The notes under the pieces are model-generated. The model was not told the DNA's origin. It searched no databases and saw only the letters and a program-made list of their open reading frames with translations. Of a stretch of DNA of 64,000 nucleotides, positions 8,451 to 17,229 are shown in pieces; positions within the stretch are counted from its first letter, which is position 1; each line of letters opens with the position of its first letter. The stretch is from Prosthecobacter gellanilyticus (GTDB lineage Bacteria > Verrucomicrobiota > Verrucomicrobiia > Verrucomicrobiales > Verrucomicrobiaceae), in contig NZ_BKAG01000038.1 of NCBI RefSeq assembly GCF_007992435.1, positions 1 to 64,000 of the forward strand, in the 5' to 3' direction. The position numbers were made by a program, and so were the translations under genes.

Positions 8451-9173
8451 TCACTTGCCGAGAGCGAGGCGGTCCGCGAGCAGGGAGGGGAGGCCAGCGG
8501 CGCGGATCTTGTCCTGCGCGGTCTGGATGTCATATTCGAGGCGACGGATGGAGATGGTCTGCGCCTGCACATCATAGATGGCATAGGCGGCGCGCCAGTC
8601 GCCATCACGGGGCTGGCCCACGCTGCCGACATTGACGAAATACTTCACACCGCGCTGGAGCTGGACCTCAGTGCCGCGCGCAGCGCGCACGGAGTCGTCC
8701 TTTTCAAAGATGCGCGGGACATGCGTGTGACCGTAGAAGCAGACCTGAGTGAACTGGTAGCTGAAGCTGGCCATCGCATCAAAGCGGTTGGTCACGTAGC
8801 CCCAGCTTCCGGGGGAATCCAGCGTGGCGTGGACGATGGTGAAGTCACGCACCTGGCGGACGAGCTTCAGATCACGCAGCCACTGGCGCTGCTCCTCGCT
8901 GAGCTGGTCACGGGTCCAGAGGAGGGCGGCCTGGGCCAGGGGATTCAGCTCCTCCAGCTGGGATTCGCTGGCGGCGCCTTCGTCATGATTCCCACGGACC
9001 ACCGGGCAGCCCATCTGGCGCACGGTTTCCAGGCACTCGGCCGGATTCGCGGCATAACCGACGATGTCACCGAGGCAGACATAGTTTCCACACCCCTGCT
9101 CATGGGCATCCCACAGCACTGTCTGGAGGGCTTCCAGATTGGCGTGAATGTCTCCGAAGATGGCAAATTTCAT
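8451..9173 (-). CDS. Calcineurin-like metallophosphoesterase
   Basis: 240-aa cytoplasmic phosphoesterase with all metal-site motifs of the superfamily: GDIH (D8, H10), GDIVGY (D36), GNHDE (N62-H63-D64) and GHTH (about 187-190). The overall pattern fits the YfcE/MJ0936-type and diadenosine-tetraphosphatase-like group (Metallophos_2). Possible substrates are phosphodiesters or nucleoside polyphosphates; none can be assigned. First gene of a two-gene unit with the GT9 gene, separated by 3 bp. Confidence 0.85.
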   Translation of the reverse strand: MKFAIFGDIHANLEALQTVLWDAHEQGCGNYVCLGDIVGYAANPAECLETVRQMGCPVVRGNHDEGAASESQLEELNPLAQAALLWTRDQLSEEQRQWLRDLKLVRQVRDFTIVHATLDSPGSWGYVTNRFDAMASFSYQFTQVCFYGHTHVPRIFEKDDSVRAARGTEVQLQRGVKYFVNVGSVGQPRDGDWRAAYAIYDVQAQTISIRRLEYDIQTAQDKIRAAGLPSLLADRLALGK

Positions 9174-9303
9174 CAGTGGGCAAGGGCAGGGTAGGGTCTA
9201 GGGGGCGCGCACACTCGGGGCGAGTGTCAGAAAATCAAGCGCTTAGACAATTGTTGGACAGGTGGCTAAACGGGCCGTGTGGGTAATGGATAGGGCAGTG
9301 TGT

Positions 9304-10584
9304 TTACTGGATAGGTGCGGAAGTTAGGCCGGCGCTGTTCACGGCGGTAACGGTGTAGGTGGCCTTTTCTGGCGCGTTCGGGTCGAGGAATTTCATCTCA
9401 GGCAGCGGGGCTTCCGGCGTGTCGTGATACGACATCGACTGGAAGAGCGGACGGCCAAACTTGCCCACGGGCTTCGCAGGGACCCGGCCCACCTCGCGCC
9501 CATCGCGCATGATGATGAACTGTTGAATCCCGCTTTCGAAGTCGGCCTCGGCATCCCATGATACTGAATAGCCATTTTCGGTGCGGACTGTTACAATCTT
9601 TGTAGGGGCAGGCGGCGGGGTGCTGTCCTGCGTGGAGCCGGTCTTCACATACTGGCTCCAGCTCTGGGCGACTTTTTCGTCCGGTAGCCAGACAGATTCC
9701 TCCGGCTTGCTCTTAAAATCAGCCGCGCTTTGGGCACTCTCCCCGAGCAGCGGTGCCAGCCAGCCTTGGGAAACATCCACCATCCTCAGCTGCGTGCCCG
9801 TTTCAGGAAGCCGGAGGCGCAGGCAGGCATCGAAGAAGGGAATGGCCAGGTAGCGTGAGTCCCCGCACTGATGGCTGGTCAGCGGATCTGGAGCGAAGCC
9901 GATGGGCGCGCCCTTGGCCCGATAAGCATGAAACATGGCCAGGCTGCCGGTCCAGGCGCCGTTGAAGCGCTTGTCACCATTCTCCTTGGCACCGGGATTG
10001 CACATCATGGGGATGGCATACATGGCCTCAGGCAGTTCAGGCTTCGGGATCTCGCCCTTCTCCCAGGTGGCAAAAGCGGTGCCGGAGCGGAACCAGATGC
10101 CCACGATGCGCTCCGGGTGCCGGGTTTGCAGAATGCTGGACCAGAAACCGCCACCGCTGTGACCCCACAGGCACCAGGGCGCTTTCGCCAGTTCCGGGTG
10201 GCCGGACTTGGTGGCCAGATCATCCAGGCTGCGGAGGAAGGTCTTTTCAGAGCCGTTGCGTGGATCACACCACATGCGGCAGTCTTTGCCCTCGGGCTGA
10301 TGGTAGGAGGGGCCCAGCAGCGCGCAGTTGTGCTTCTTCGCCAGGGCCTGCCAGTGCAGATCATAGGCCGCCGTCGCCCCACCTTTGCAGGCACCCTCAC
10401 CACAGCCATGCTGATGCACGATGACTCCGCGCACCTGCTTCACCTCCTCAGGCAGCCACACCGTGTAGGTCACGCCGTAGATCAGTTCGCCGGGCTTTTC
10501 AGAAGGCGGATACTCCACCGTGAAGTAGCTGCCAGCCGCGTGGGTGAGCAGAGGGAAAAGGCAGAGGAGAGCCGCGAAGCGCAT
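9304..10584 (-). CDS. Secreted alpha/beta hydrolase with a C-terminal FnIII-like domain
   Basis: 426 aa with a signal peptide (MRFAALLCLFPLLTHAA). The serine nucleophile elbow is GHSGG with Ser about 143, typical of poly(3-hydroxybutyrate) depolymerase/esterase-like alpha/beta hydrolases. Conserved-looking Cys residues (HQHGCGEGAC) suggest disulfides. After a Pro-rich linker (TPPPAPTKIV) the last ~100 residues read as a fibronectin type III-like beta domain. The ATG at 10584 was chosen because it opens the signal peptide; the longer open frame to 10647 runs into the region of the divergent creatininase gene. Substrate unknown. Confidence 0.75.
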   Translation of the reverse strand: MRFAALLCLFPLLTHAAGSYFTVEYPPSEKPGELIYGVTYTVWLPEEVKQVRGVIVHQHGCGEGACKGGATAAYDLHWQALAKKHNCALLGPSYHQPEGKDCRMWCDPRNGSEKTFLRSLDDLATKSGHPELAKAPWCLWGHSGGGFWSSILQTRHPERIVGIWFRSGTAFATWEKGEIPKPELPEAMYAIPMMCNPGAKENGDKRFNGAWTGSLAMFHAYRAKGAPIGFAPDPLTSHQCGDSRYLAIPFFDACLRLRLPETGTQLRMVDVSQGWLAPLLGESAQSAADFKSKPEESVWLPDEKVAQSWSQYVKTGSTQDSTPPPAPTKIVTVRTENGYSVSWDAEADFESGIQQFIIMRDGREVGRVPAKPVGKFGRPLFQSMSYHDTPEAPLPEMKFLDPNAPEKATYTVTAVNSAGLTSAPIQ

Positions 10585-10687
10585 GATGAAGGCATTTTCA
10601 TCGTGTGAACGAGGCCGCGTCAATGAAGATGCTTGGCAAGAGCACACCGCGAGTGCTGTATTTCGACAACAACTTACTTTCTATCCC

Positions 10688-11464
10688 ATGAACTCACCCC
10701 GCCCCTGGATGATCGCCGAGACGAACTGGAAGCATGTGAAGGCCACGCGCTATGAGGTGGCCGTGCTCCCCTGGGGTGCCACCGAGGCGCATAACTGGCA
10801 TTTACCCTATGCCACGGACAGCCTGCAAAATGAGGCCATGACGGCCGAGGCCGGACGCATCGCCTGGGAGGCTGGCGCGAAGGTGGCCATCCTGCCAAAC
10901 ATGCCGTTTGGCGTGCAGACAGGCCAGCTCGATATCCCCTTCTGCATCAACATGAACCCGAGCACGCAGATGGCGGTGCTGGAGGACACCATCTCATGCC
11001 TGGAAGGCGTGGGCGTGCCGAAGTTCGTGGTCTTCAATGGCCACGGTGGCAATGACTTCCGCCAGATGCTGCGTGAGCTGCAGGCGCGCCACCCCAAGAT
11101 TCATCTCAGCGTCGTGAACTGGTTCCACATGGATGCCGGGAAGGACATCTTCACCATCCTCGGCGATCACGCGGACGAGCGTGAGACCAGCCTGCTGCTG
11201 CATCTGCACCCCGACCTCGTTTTGCCGAAAAGTGACTGGGGCGAGGGCAAGGACAACCTGCCCATCCTCAAAGCCATGCGGGAGAAATGGGCCTGGTCCC
11301 AGCGTCCGTGGACCCAGGCCACGAATGACACCGGCTCCGGTGATCCGCAGCACTCCACGGCGGAGAGAGGCGCGCAGTATTTCGAACGCCTCACTCAGAA
11401 GTTCGCCAGCTATCTCATTGAGCTCGCCGCAGCAGATGCCACGCGGCTTTACCAGAAGGCGTGA
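10688..11464 (+). CDS. Creatininase-family amidohydrolase
   Basis: 258-aa protein of the creatininase/creatinine amidohydrolase family (PF02633). Family metal ligands are visible: PWGATEAHNWHLPYATD (E33, H35, D44) and FNGHGGND (about 119-126), plus an ERETSLLLHLHPDLV segment (about 165-179). Members hydrolyse cyclic amides or formamides, for example creatinine or FAPy intermediates, in the cytoplasm. The ATG at 10688 gives the normal family N-terminus; a longer reading from 10544 overlaps the divergent hydrolase gene and is not homologous-looking. Monocistronic and convergent with the barrel protein gene. The actual substrate is not predictable. Confidence 0.85.
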   Translation: MNSPRPWMIAETNWKHVKATRYEVAVLPWGATEAHNWHLPYATDSLQNEAMTAEAGRIAWEAGAKVAILPNMPFGVQTGQLDIPFCINMNPSTQMAVLEDTISCLEGVGVPKFVVFNGHGGNDFRQMLRELQARHPKIHLSVVNWFHMDAGKDIFTILGDHADERETSLLLHLHPDLVLPKSDWGEGKDNLPILKAMREKWAWSQRPWTQATNDTGSGDPQHSTAERGAQYFERLTQKFASYLIELAAADATRLYQKA

Positions 11465-11481
11465 AGAGCAAAAACAAAACA

Positions 11482-11505
11482 CCCGCAACCGGTGAAGGCT
11501 GCGGG
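11482..11505 (-). terminator. Terminator of the outer-membrane barrel gene
   Basis: CCCGCA (11482-11487) pairs with TGCGGG (11500-11505). On the minus strand the stem is followed by a T-rich run (TGTTTTGTTTTTG). It lies between two convergent genes, so it may act in both directions. Confidence 0.65.
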
Positions 11506-11544
11506 CGCAGAGTTGATTAGGTTCGTGTGAACCAACCTGGATGA

Positions 11545-12201
11545 TTAGAACTTGAAGCGGACGCCGACGTTCAGGCCGAACACGTCTTCCAGCACGTCGT
11601 TGCTGCCCAGACCGAAGGTGCCGGTCACGAAGAGGTCCACTTTGGGGCAGACTTCATACAGAGCGCGGGCGAAGGCGCTCCACTCTGTGGGAGCCACGTC
11701 GTTGCTGTTGTAGGTCACGCCACCGTGAACTTCAAAGGCACCGAACTTGGCGCGGACATGCGGAGTCACGTAGACACCCCAGTCGTCCAGGTTGCCGAAA
11801 CCACCGAGGTCCAGATCTGCGTAGTGAGCGCCGACTTCCGTGACGAAATGCACGTTGTGTGCCAGGGGGATGTAGCCACCCACGCCGCCGTTGAGAGTCC
11901 AGTAGTCAGCGTTCACGCTGCCGCCAGGGCCGCTGAGTTCCGCATCGCTCCAGGAACCGCCGAGAGCCAGGTAGAGGTGATTCACCGGGGAGTATTCCAG
12001 AGCAGCCGCGACGCCGTTGCTGTCCACGTCGAGGTCACTGAAGCCGTCCACGTTGGCCCACTGGCGCAGCCAGGAGACGGACACGTTGCTGTAGGAGATG
12101 TCATCAGGCTCGACGGTCGGAGGAACGGCAGGGGCAGGGGTGCCAGCGTGAGCGAGGGTGCAGGAGGCGAGGGCCAGCGCGGCCAGTGTCTTTTTCAGCA
12201 T
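11545..12201 (-). CDS. Outer-membrane beta-barrel protein
   Basis: 218 aa with a signal peptide (MLKKTLAALALASCTLAHA). The mature chain alternates polar and hydrophobic residues in segments such as HLYLALGGSW and VDLFVTGTFGLG, and ends in VGVRFKF. A C-terminal Phe is the usual BAM-recognition signal. Small size suggests an OmpA/OmpW-like eight-stranded barrel, with Asp/Gly-rich loops that could bind Ca2+. The start at 12201 begins the signal peptide. Single-gene unit with its own terminator. A specific porin or adhesin function cannot be inferred. Confidence 0.75.
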   Translation of the reverse strand: MLKKTLAALALASCTLAHAGTPAPAVPPTVEPDDISYSNVSVSWLRQWANVDGFSDLDVDSNGVAAALEYSPVNHLYLALGGSWSDAELSGPGGSVNADYWTLNGGVGGYIPLAHNVHFVTEVGAHYADLDLGGFGNLDDWGVYVTPHVRAKFGAFEVHGGVTYNSNDVAPTEWSAFARALYEVCPKVDLFVTGTFGLGSNDVLEDVFGLNVGVRFKF

Positions 12202-12729
12202 GGTTGGGTAGTCTAATTTGGGTGGTTGGTAGGGTGATCTAAACCCCATTCCGCCCCGGAGGACGAAAGGCAGGTTTAAAATCGGCGCTTTTTTTAAAAG
12301 GGGGTGGCGAAAGGTCAAGCCTCCTTGCTTCAAATGTCAGATTTTTGTCTCAGGATACGCCCTGATTGATTCATAGTGGACTCGTCTTCAGCGCTTTAGT
12401 CATTTAGTCATCGGAGGGTGATTCATCATGGCTGCCTCGTCGTCTGAGGCTGGCTGCCCTTTCGTGGGAAGGTCTGTCGATTCTTGCAGGCTCCCGCCGG
12501 AAGGCTCGATTGCCGAGCCAGGTCTTCCTCAACTGCCACAAAGTCAGCGACTTGAAGGGAAATCAACCGGTGGGCCTGCTCACGGCATCAAGTCATCACC
12601 TCTCAAAGACAACGCATCTCGAGAAAGGTGCAAAATCGCAGGATAATTTCTAGGGTTAGGCAACTTGCGTGGGAATGATAATTTTAATACAAGTTGATTA
12701 TCATTACAAAAATAATAAAATATGTGAAG
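12202..12729. other. 528-bp intergenic region without a convincing gene
   Basis: Contains the upstream region of the barrel gene and, from about 12670, an AT-rich promoter zone for the PEP-CTERM gene. A 72-codon open frame at 12428-12646 has no recognisable motif and atypical composition, and is not called. Confidence 0.6.
12674..12705. promoter_or_regulatory. AT-rich inverted repeat upstream of the PEP-CTERM gene
   Basis: AATGATAA (12674-12681) and TTATCATT (12698-12705) are exact reverse complements, spaced 16 bp. The half-sites resemble pieces of a Fur box (GATAAT/ATTATC), but the spacing is not canonical. The surrounding 60 bp are far more AT-rich than the rest of the window. Confidence 0.35.
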
Positions 12730-13803
12730 ATGCGGAGCCATCGAGGTCGCAACTTCCCCAAATTCATGATTTTCCTGATTTTCTCAGGGGCTCATTTTGC
12801 GTGGGGCTATCTCGGTAGTTTTGAGGAGAACGATGGATACCGTGTGCCTAGTTCTGGAAACATCCTCTCTCTGAATTTTGCCGGGGATGCGCAGTTCTAC
12901 TTGGGAAACAACCCCACTAACGGTCTGACCGGCATCGTCGCACCTGGGGCCTATCCCAGCACCCTCGGTGACGCCACCCACGGGTTGGACGTCTCCCGCT
13001 ACAATGCCGGCCAGTATGGCGGCGGCGGTGGAGGGCCTGGCGGAAACGGCACGGACATCCAGGACAACACCGGTCTCTGGAGAGCTCTGTCTGGTGGCCG
13101 GCTCAATGAAGACCAAGGCGCGCCCTACTACCTCGGCGGGCCGTTTCAGCGGGACTACATCGCCGGTTACAACTACGGCAGCGCCCGCACCGGCTCCCAG
13201 GTGCTGAACCTCCTGGCCTATGACGAGAACCTCCGCTACTCCTACAGCTTGGATTCGCGTGACTTTGATGGCATCAATCCAGCCACCACGAGCGACATGC
13301 GCATCGAGGCTAGCTTCTGGACCTGCCCCACAGATGCGGATGATGACATTGCTATCGGCGTCAACACCGTCGGCCTCAGCTTCCGTGACTCCATGGACCA
13401 GATCCTGGTGGATATCGGTTACACGGGCGACAACTTCCTCCAATACCGCATCGGCGGCTCTTCCACCTGGCAGGTCACCGCGCTGAATCTCGGCGCCACC
13501 GGCTGGTCCCAGATCAATCTCGTGCTCGATACCCAGGCCAACAGCGTCAGCCTCGCCGCACGCGCCTACAGTGACATCACGGGCACCCTCGGCACAGACA
13601 CCACCGTGTTCACCGATCAACTCCTCGGTTTCAATACCGACAACGTCACCCAGATCGAGTGGACCGCCACCGACGTCGACGGCTTCAAAAACTTCTTCGA
13701 CGACTTCGACTTCACTCTGATGAGCGTCGTCCCCGAACCCGGCAGCCTCACGTTTCTGGTGCTGGCATGGCTTTACTCCATGAGGAGAAAAAGAGAAAGC
13801 TGA
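12730..13803 (+). CDS. PEP-CTERM sorting-domain protein
   Basis: 357-aa secreted protein. The end is a textbook PEP-CTERM tripartite signal: VPEPG, a hydrophobic segment (SLTFLVLAWLYS) and a basic tail (MRRKRE). This predicts processing and surface attachment by an exosortase, which is not encoded in the window. The body is Gly-, Asn- and Asp-rich without a recognisable catalytic motif and looks like an extracellular beta-rich (LamG/concanavalin-like) chain. The N-terminal signal sequence is MIFLIFSGAHFAWG (from 12766); ATG 12730 adds a basic n-region. Exosortase substrates commonly go with extracellular polysaccharide production. Function otherwise unknown. Confidence 0.8.
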   Translation: MRSHRGRNFPKFMIFLIFSGAHFAWGYLGSFEENDGYRVPSSGNILSLNFAGDAQFYLGNNPTNGLTGIVAPGAYPSTLGDATHGLDVSRYNAGQYGGGGGGPGGNGTDIQDNTGLWRALSGGRLNEDQGAPYYLGGPFQRDYIAGYNYGSARTGSQVLNLLAYDENLRYSYSLDSRDFDGINPATTSDMRIEASFWTCPTDADDDIAIGVNTVGLSFRDSMDQILVDIGYTGDNFLQYRIGGSSTWQVTALNLGATGWSQINLVLDTQANSVSLAARAYSDITGTLGTDTTVFTDQLLGFNTDNVTQIEWTATDVDGFKNFFDDFDFTLMSVVPEPGSLTFLVLAWLYSMRRKRES

Positions 13804-13807
13804 GCCT

Positions 13808-14290
13808 CTACTTTCCCTGCCTTTCGAAATGCGAGGTCATCGTCATCAACTCGTATTTGTCCAAGTTTCCTGAGATAATGATATTGCCGTCTTCGATGGG
13901 TGCGCGCAGAACAGGAGCGCTGACTAGGCGGCCATTCAAGATGATCGCCAGCTGTTTGCCAATAAGACAACTCGTTGCCTGACGGAACTTTTCTGTTCCA
14001 TCCTCTGTTAGTATGAGGAGAACGATCCATTGATCATCCTCGTTCATTTGGGGAGAGAATTGCTTCACATCCACGTCAGTGATAATGCTCGTTTTCTTGA
14101 CGAAGATTCTCTCCGCGTTTGCATATTCTGATGCAGGGAATGAATCACTTTCAGGAGTTTCAAAATCGACTACTTCCGAAACGCGGAAGGCGCATTTCGC
14201 CTGACTTGTTACAGGTGAACGAGTGAAGGACATCGCGCAGAAGAGGAGGGCAATGATGACCAGGAAGAGAGTGATGTCGATTGAGCTCAT
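13808..14290 (-). CDS. Membrane-anchored SecD P1-head-like orphan protein
   Basis: 160 aa with one N-terminal hydrophobic segment (about residues 5-22) and a periplasmic domain. The stretch CLIGKQLAIILNGRLVSAP followed by an ISG turn strongly recalls the P1 'head' of SecD/SecDF, where a similar 'a.il.G.v.s.P.i...i..g...isG' pattern occurs. The ATG at 14290 overlaps the stop of the upstream GMC oxidoreductase gene as ATGA, which supports this start and translational coupling. It is far too short for SecD, so it is either a free-standing relative or a degenerate copy. Role unknown. Confidence 0.7.
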   Translation of the reverse strand: MSSIDITLFLVIIALLFCAMSFTRSPVTSQAKCAFRVSEVVDFETPESDSFPASEYANAERIFVKKTSIITDVDVKQFSPQMNEDDQWIVLLILTEDGTEKFRQATSCLIGKQLAIILNGRLVSAPVLRAPIEDGNIIISGNLDKYELMTMTSHFERQGK

Positions 14291-16062
14291 ACACTCCCCG
14301 CCTTCATCTCCCCCATCAGCCATTCACAGGATCTCCACGCCAGGGCCAGAATCGTCAGCGTCGGGTTCTTGTCCGGATTGCTCGGCATCACCGCGCCGTC
14401 CATGAGGAAGAGATTCTTCACATCCCACGTTTGGCAATATTGGTTCGTCACGGAGTCCTTCGCGCTGGATCCCATGCGCGCGCAGCCCACCTCATGGATG
14501 ATCTCACCCGGACGCTGAATGGCGTCGCGCCCGCTCTGCGGCTTCGCCTTGCCGCCCATGCCTTCCAGCAGTTCGGCAAAGGTCTGCTGCATGTGTTCCG
14601 CCTGCTTGATCTCGTGATCGCTCCACTTCCAGTGAAAGCGCAGCACCGGAATGCCCCACTGGTCCACCACCTTCGGATCAAGTTCGAGGTAGCAATCCTT
14701 GTTCGGCACCATCTCGCCACGTCCGCTGAAACTGAAGTTCGATCCATAGTAGCGCCGCGCCTCTTCCTTCAGCTTGCTGCCATACACACCCGGGCTGGTC
14801 TGGTTCAGATAGGAGAAGCCGTTGGCGGAGGGCATCTTCCGTCCGCCACCCATCTCGATGTGGTAGCCGCGCGCAAAGCCCAGCTTTGCGTGATCCTTCA
14901 CCAGCCACCATGGCGAATAGACGTGCAGTCCCCCTGCGCCGTCTTCATTCAGCACGGGCGCATCTTCCAGCGCGGGAATGTGGGCGCCCAGCCGGGTGCC
15001 CACACTGTCCATGAGGTTCTTGCCCACCTCGCCGCTGCTGTTCGCCAGGCCGGCGCTGTCCTTGGACTTCGAGTTCAGCAGAATGCGCGCCGTCTCACAG
15101 GCGCTCGCTGCCACGATGACCACGCGCGCCTTCACCACCGCATCACGCCGCGTCTTTTTGTCGATGTAGTGCACACCCACCGCCTTGCCATCCTTCATCA
15201 CGATCTCGCGCACCATCGCATCTGTGATGATGTCCAGGTTCCCCGTTGCCAGCGCCGCAGGGATCAGCACCGTCGTGCTTTGAAAATTCGCACGGATGCT
15301 ACACCCGCGCAGGCAGTCCGTGGCCCAGAAGCACGGCGCGCGCATCATCATGTCTTTGCCGATGATTTCCTGCGCCTTCGGGTTGTTCGGGAAAAGCTGC
15401 TTCGGCAGATTCTTCCAGTCCAGCGGCTGGCTCAGCACCGCACGATGCGCCGCCACAATCGGCACGCCCGTCTTCTTCCCGGACTTCTTCGCCATCAGCT
15501 CACCCAGCCTCGGTTTCGGCGGCGGCAAAAGCACCCCCGGTGAGGAGTTCGGTGCATTCGCAATGCCATCATTCTCCCCATACACGCCGATCAGCTGCTC
15601 CACACGATCATACCATGGCGCGATGTCCTCATAGTTGATCGGCCAGTCCACTCCGAGCCCGTCTCGCGACTTCGGTTTGAAATCAAATTCCCCGAAGCGC
15701 AGCGAGATGCGTCCCCAGTGATTCGTGCGCCCGCCCAGCATGCGCGCACGCCACCACCAAAACGCTCCCTCCGTGCCCTCCTTGTTCGTGTAGGGTTCCC
15801 CCGGCACCTGCCATCCGCCGATGTTCGCATCGTAGAAGCCGAAAGGCTTGTCCGGGTTCTTCTCCCCGCGCAGCGGCGCCATCTCCGGCGTGTTAAACAT
15901 CGCCGTCTCCGTCGCCGGTTCATAGTTCCGCCCCGCCTCCACCATCAGCACCTTCACCCCATGCAGCGCCAGGATCAGCGCCGCCATCCCGCCCCCAGCC
16001 CCCGACCCCACGACAATGACATCATACTGCGGCTGCGTTTTACGATCGATGAGGAGTGGCAT
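14287..16062 (-). CDS. GMC-family FAD-dependent oxidoreductase
   Basis: 591 aa. The dinucleotide-binding motif VIVVGSGAGGGMAALILA lies near residues 15-32, followed by an acidic beta-2 end (MVEAG). A C-terminal GMC_oxred_C region contains CARMG and LFLMDGAVMPSNPDKNPTLTILALA, typical of gluconate 2-dehydrogenase/glucose-methanol-choline type enzymes. No signal peptide is visible. It probably oxidises a sugar or polyol. Coupled by ATGA overlap to the SecD-head-like protein; no DUF1080 or gluconate dehydrogenase subunit 3 partner is seen. Substrate not predictable. Confidence 0.85.
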   Translation of the reverse strand: MPLLIDRKTQPQYDVIVVGSGAGGGMAALILALHGVKVLMVEAGRNYEPATETAMFNTPEMAPLRGEKNPDKPFGFYDANIGGWQVPGEPYTNKEGTEGAFWWWRARMLGGRTNHWGRISLRFGEFDFKPKSRDGLGVDWPINYEDIAPWYDRVEQLIGVYGENDGIANAPNSSPGVLLPPPKPRLGELMAKKSGKKTGVPIVAAHRAVLSQPLDWKNLPKQLFPNNPKAQEIIGKDMMMRAPCFWATDCLRGCSIRANFQSTTVLIPAALATGNLDIITDAMVREIVMKDGKAVGVHYIDKKTRRDAVVKARVVIVAASACETARILLNSKSKDSAGLANSSGEVGKNLMDSVGTRLGAHIPALEDAPVLNEDGAGGLHVYSPWWLVKDHAKLGFARGYHIEMGGGRKMPSANGFSYLNQTSPGVYGSKLKEEARRYYGSNFSFSGRGEMVPNKDCYLELDPKVVDQWGIPVLRFHWKWSDHEIKQAEHMQQTFAELLEGMGGKAKPQSGRDAIQRPGEIIHEVGCARMGSSAKDSVTNQYCQTWDVKNLFLMDGAVMPSNPDKNPTLTILALAWRSCEWLMGEMKAGSV

Positions 16063-16368
16063 GTGAAAGCGCTGTTATAGCGAACTTCGAGTCAGATACG
16101 CAAAACCAAAATGAGCGTTGAAGGCGCAAAGCGTCCTGGACTGCGCCAGTCCTCTGGCGCTTTCCGACGAAGTGAGTGATCGGCGCATGCCAAATGACAA
16201 AATGACTCCCTTCGGACCTCGAAGATGGCACGTGCGACGTGTCTCCATTGGACTTCAAGAGCTCCAGAGGACTGGAGCACTCCAAGACGCTGCCGCGACT
16301 TCATCGCCAGCCTTCAGTCAGACACCTACAGCACAGCTAAAGTGACAAGTGCCGCGCCCATTCGCACA
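16063..16368. repeat. 306-bp intergenic gap holding an inverted dispersed repeat
   Basis: Two related ~42-bp stretches lie in opposite orientation at 16121-16162 and 16257-16302, sharing the core CCAGAGGACTGG (reverse-complemented in the first). No gene is supported here. Confidence 0.6.
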
Positions 16369-17229
16369 TCACTCCATCACCTTCGCCACCCACTCCCGCA
16401 GCCTCTTCCTCTCCGGCAGATCCCTCAGCACCCACGCCCCGCTATGTTCTGGAAACGGCAGCGAGACAAACGTCCAGTCTCCCGTGATGCCCGTGACCCC
16501 CAGCCAGCGCTTCGTCTCCATGGGTTCGATCTCATGGCTGATCCACTGCGGCCGGCTCCCCAGTCTTCTCAGTCTCTCCAGCACCGCCTCACGCCCTCCA
16601 TCCCGCGGCCACCGACGCGAGCCATCGTAGTGACTGTGACAGATAAACCCGCACCACAGCGCCGCGATCTCATCATCATGCAGCCCGATGAGATTCGCGG
16701 CGATGGCCCCGCGCGAAAATCCACCGATGAAAACCCTCCTCGAATCACCGCCATAGCGCGCGCAGATATCCCGCACCGTCTCCACGCAGTAGTCGCGCGT
16801 CATCTCCACATCACCCCACCATCGCGCAGCGTTCTGCACCTCTCCGCCCGACTCTTCAATAAAAGGCAGGCTCGCCCAGATCATGCCCTTGCCCGCGCTG
16901 ATGCCATACCCCATCACACAGCTCTCCACGCTGCCATCCCCCGCATTGCCGGAACCATGATCATACGGATTCCCCGCATACTCGATGAAGACCGGCAGCT
17001 TCTTCCCGGCCTGCCAATCCGTCGGTAGATACAGCAGATGATGCACCGCCGTGCATTCCCAGCCCATGGACGTCAGCGGCACCCGTTTTCCCGCTGAGGG
17101 CGGTCCATGCGTGACCGCTGGCACGCTCAGGTCTAACGGAATGTCCATCAAGGCCACCGGCGTCGTCTGCGCGCTGAGGCAGGACGAACCTGCCAGCATC
17201 AGAAGCGTGATGACCGCGCGCGAAATCAT
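16369..17229 (-). CDS. Secreted alpha/beta hydrolase-like protein
   Basis: 286 aa with a signal peptide (about 1-20, ending CLSAQ). The nucleophile elbow is GGFSRGA with Ser172. It is preceded by a PHB-depolymerase/esterase-type arrangement in which a helix (TVRDICARYGGDSRRV) leads into the strand before the elbow. The start codon overlaps the stop of the MFS-PlsC gene as ATGA at 17226-17229, so the two genes are translationally coupled. The substrate is unknown; coupling to a lipid-handling fusion hints at, but does not prove, an ester or lipid substrate. Confidence 0.7.
   Translation of the reverse strand: MISRAVITLLMLAGSSCLSAQTTPVALMDIPLDLSVPAVTHGPPSAGKRVPLTSMGWECTAVHHLLYLPTDWQAGKKLPVFIEYAGNPYDHGSGNAGDGSVESCVMGYGISAGKGMIWASLPFIEESGGEVQNAARWWGDVEMTRDYCVETVRDICARYGGDSRRVFIGGFSRGAIAANLIGLHDDEIAALWCGFICHSHYDGSRRWPRDGGREAVLERLRRLGSRPQWISHEIEPMETKRWLGVTGITGDWTFVSLPFPEHSGAWVLRDLPERKRLREWVAKVME

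Noticed and set aside
12428-12646. 72-codon open frame upstream of the PEP-CTERM gene
   Set aside because: No recognisable motif, no ribosome-binding site and a composition unlike genes here; treated as intergenic.
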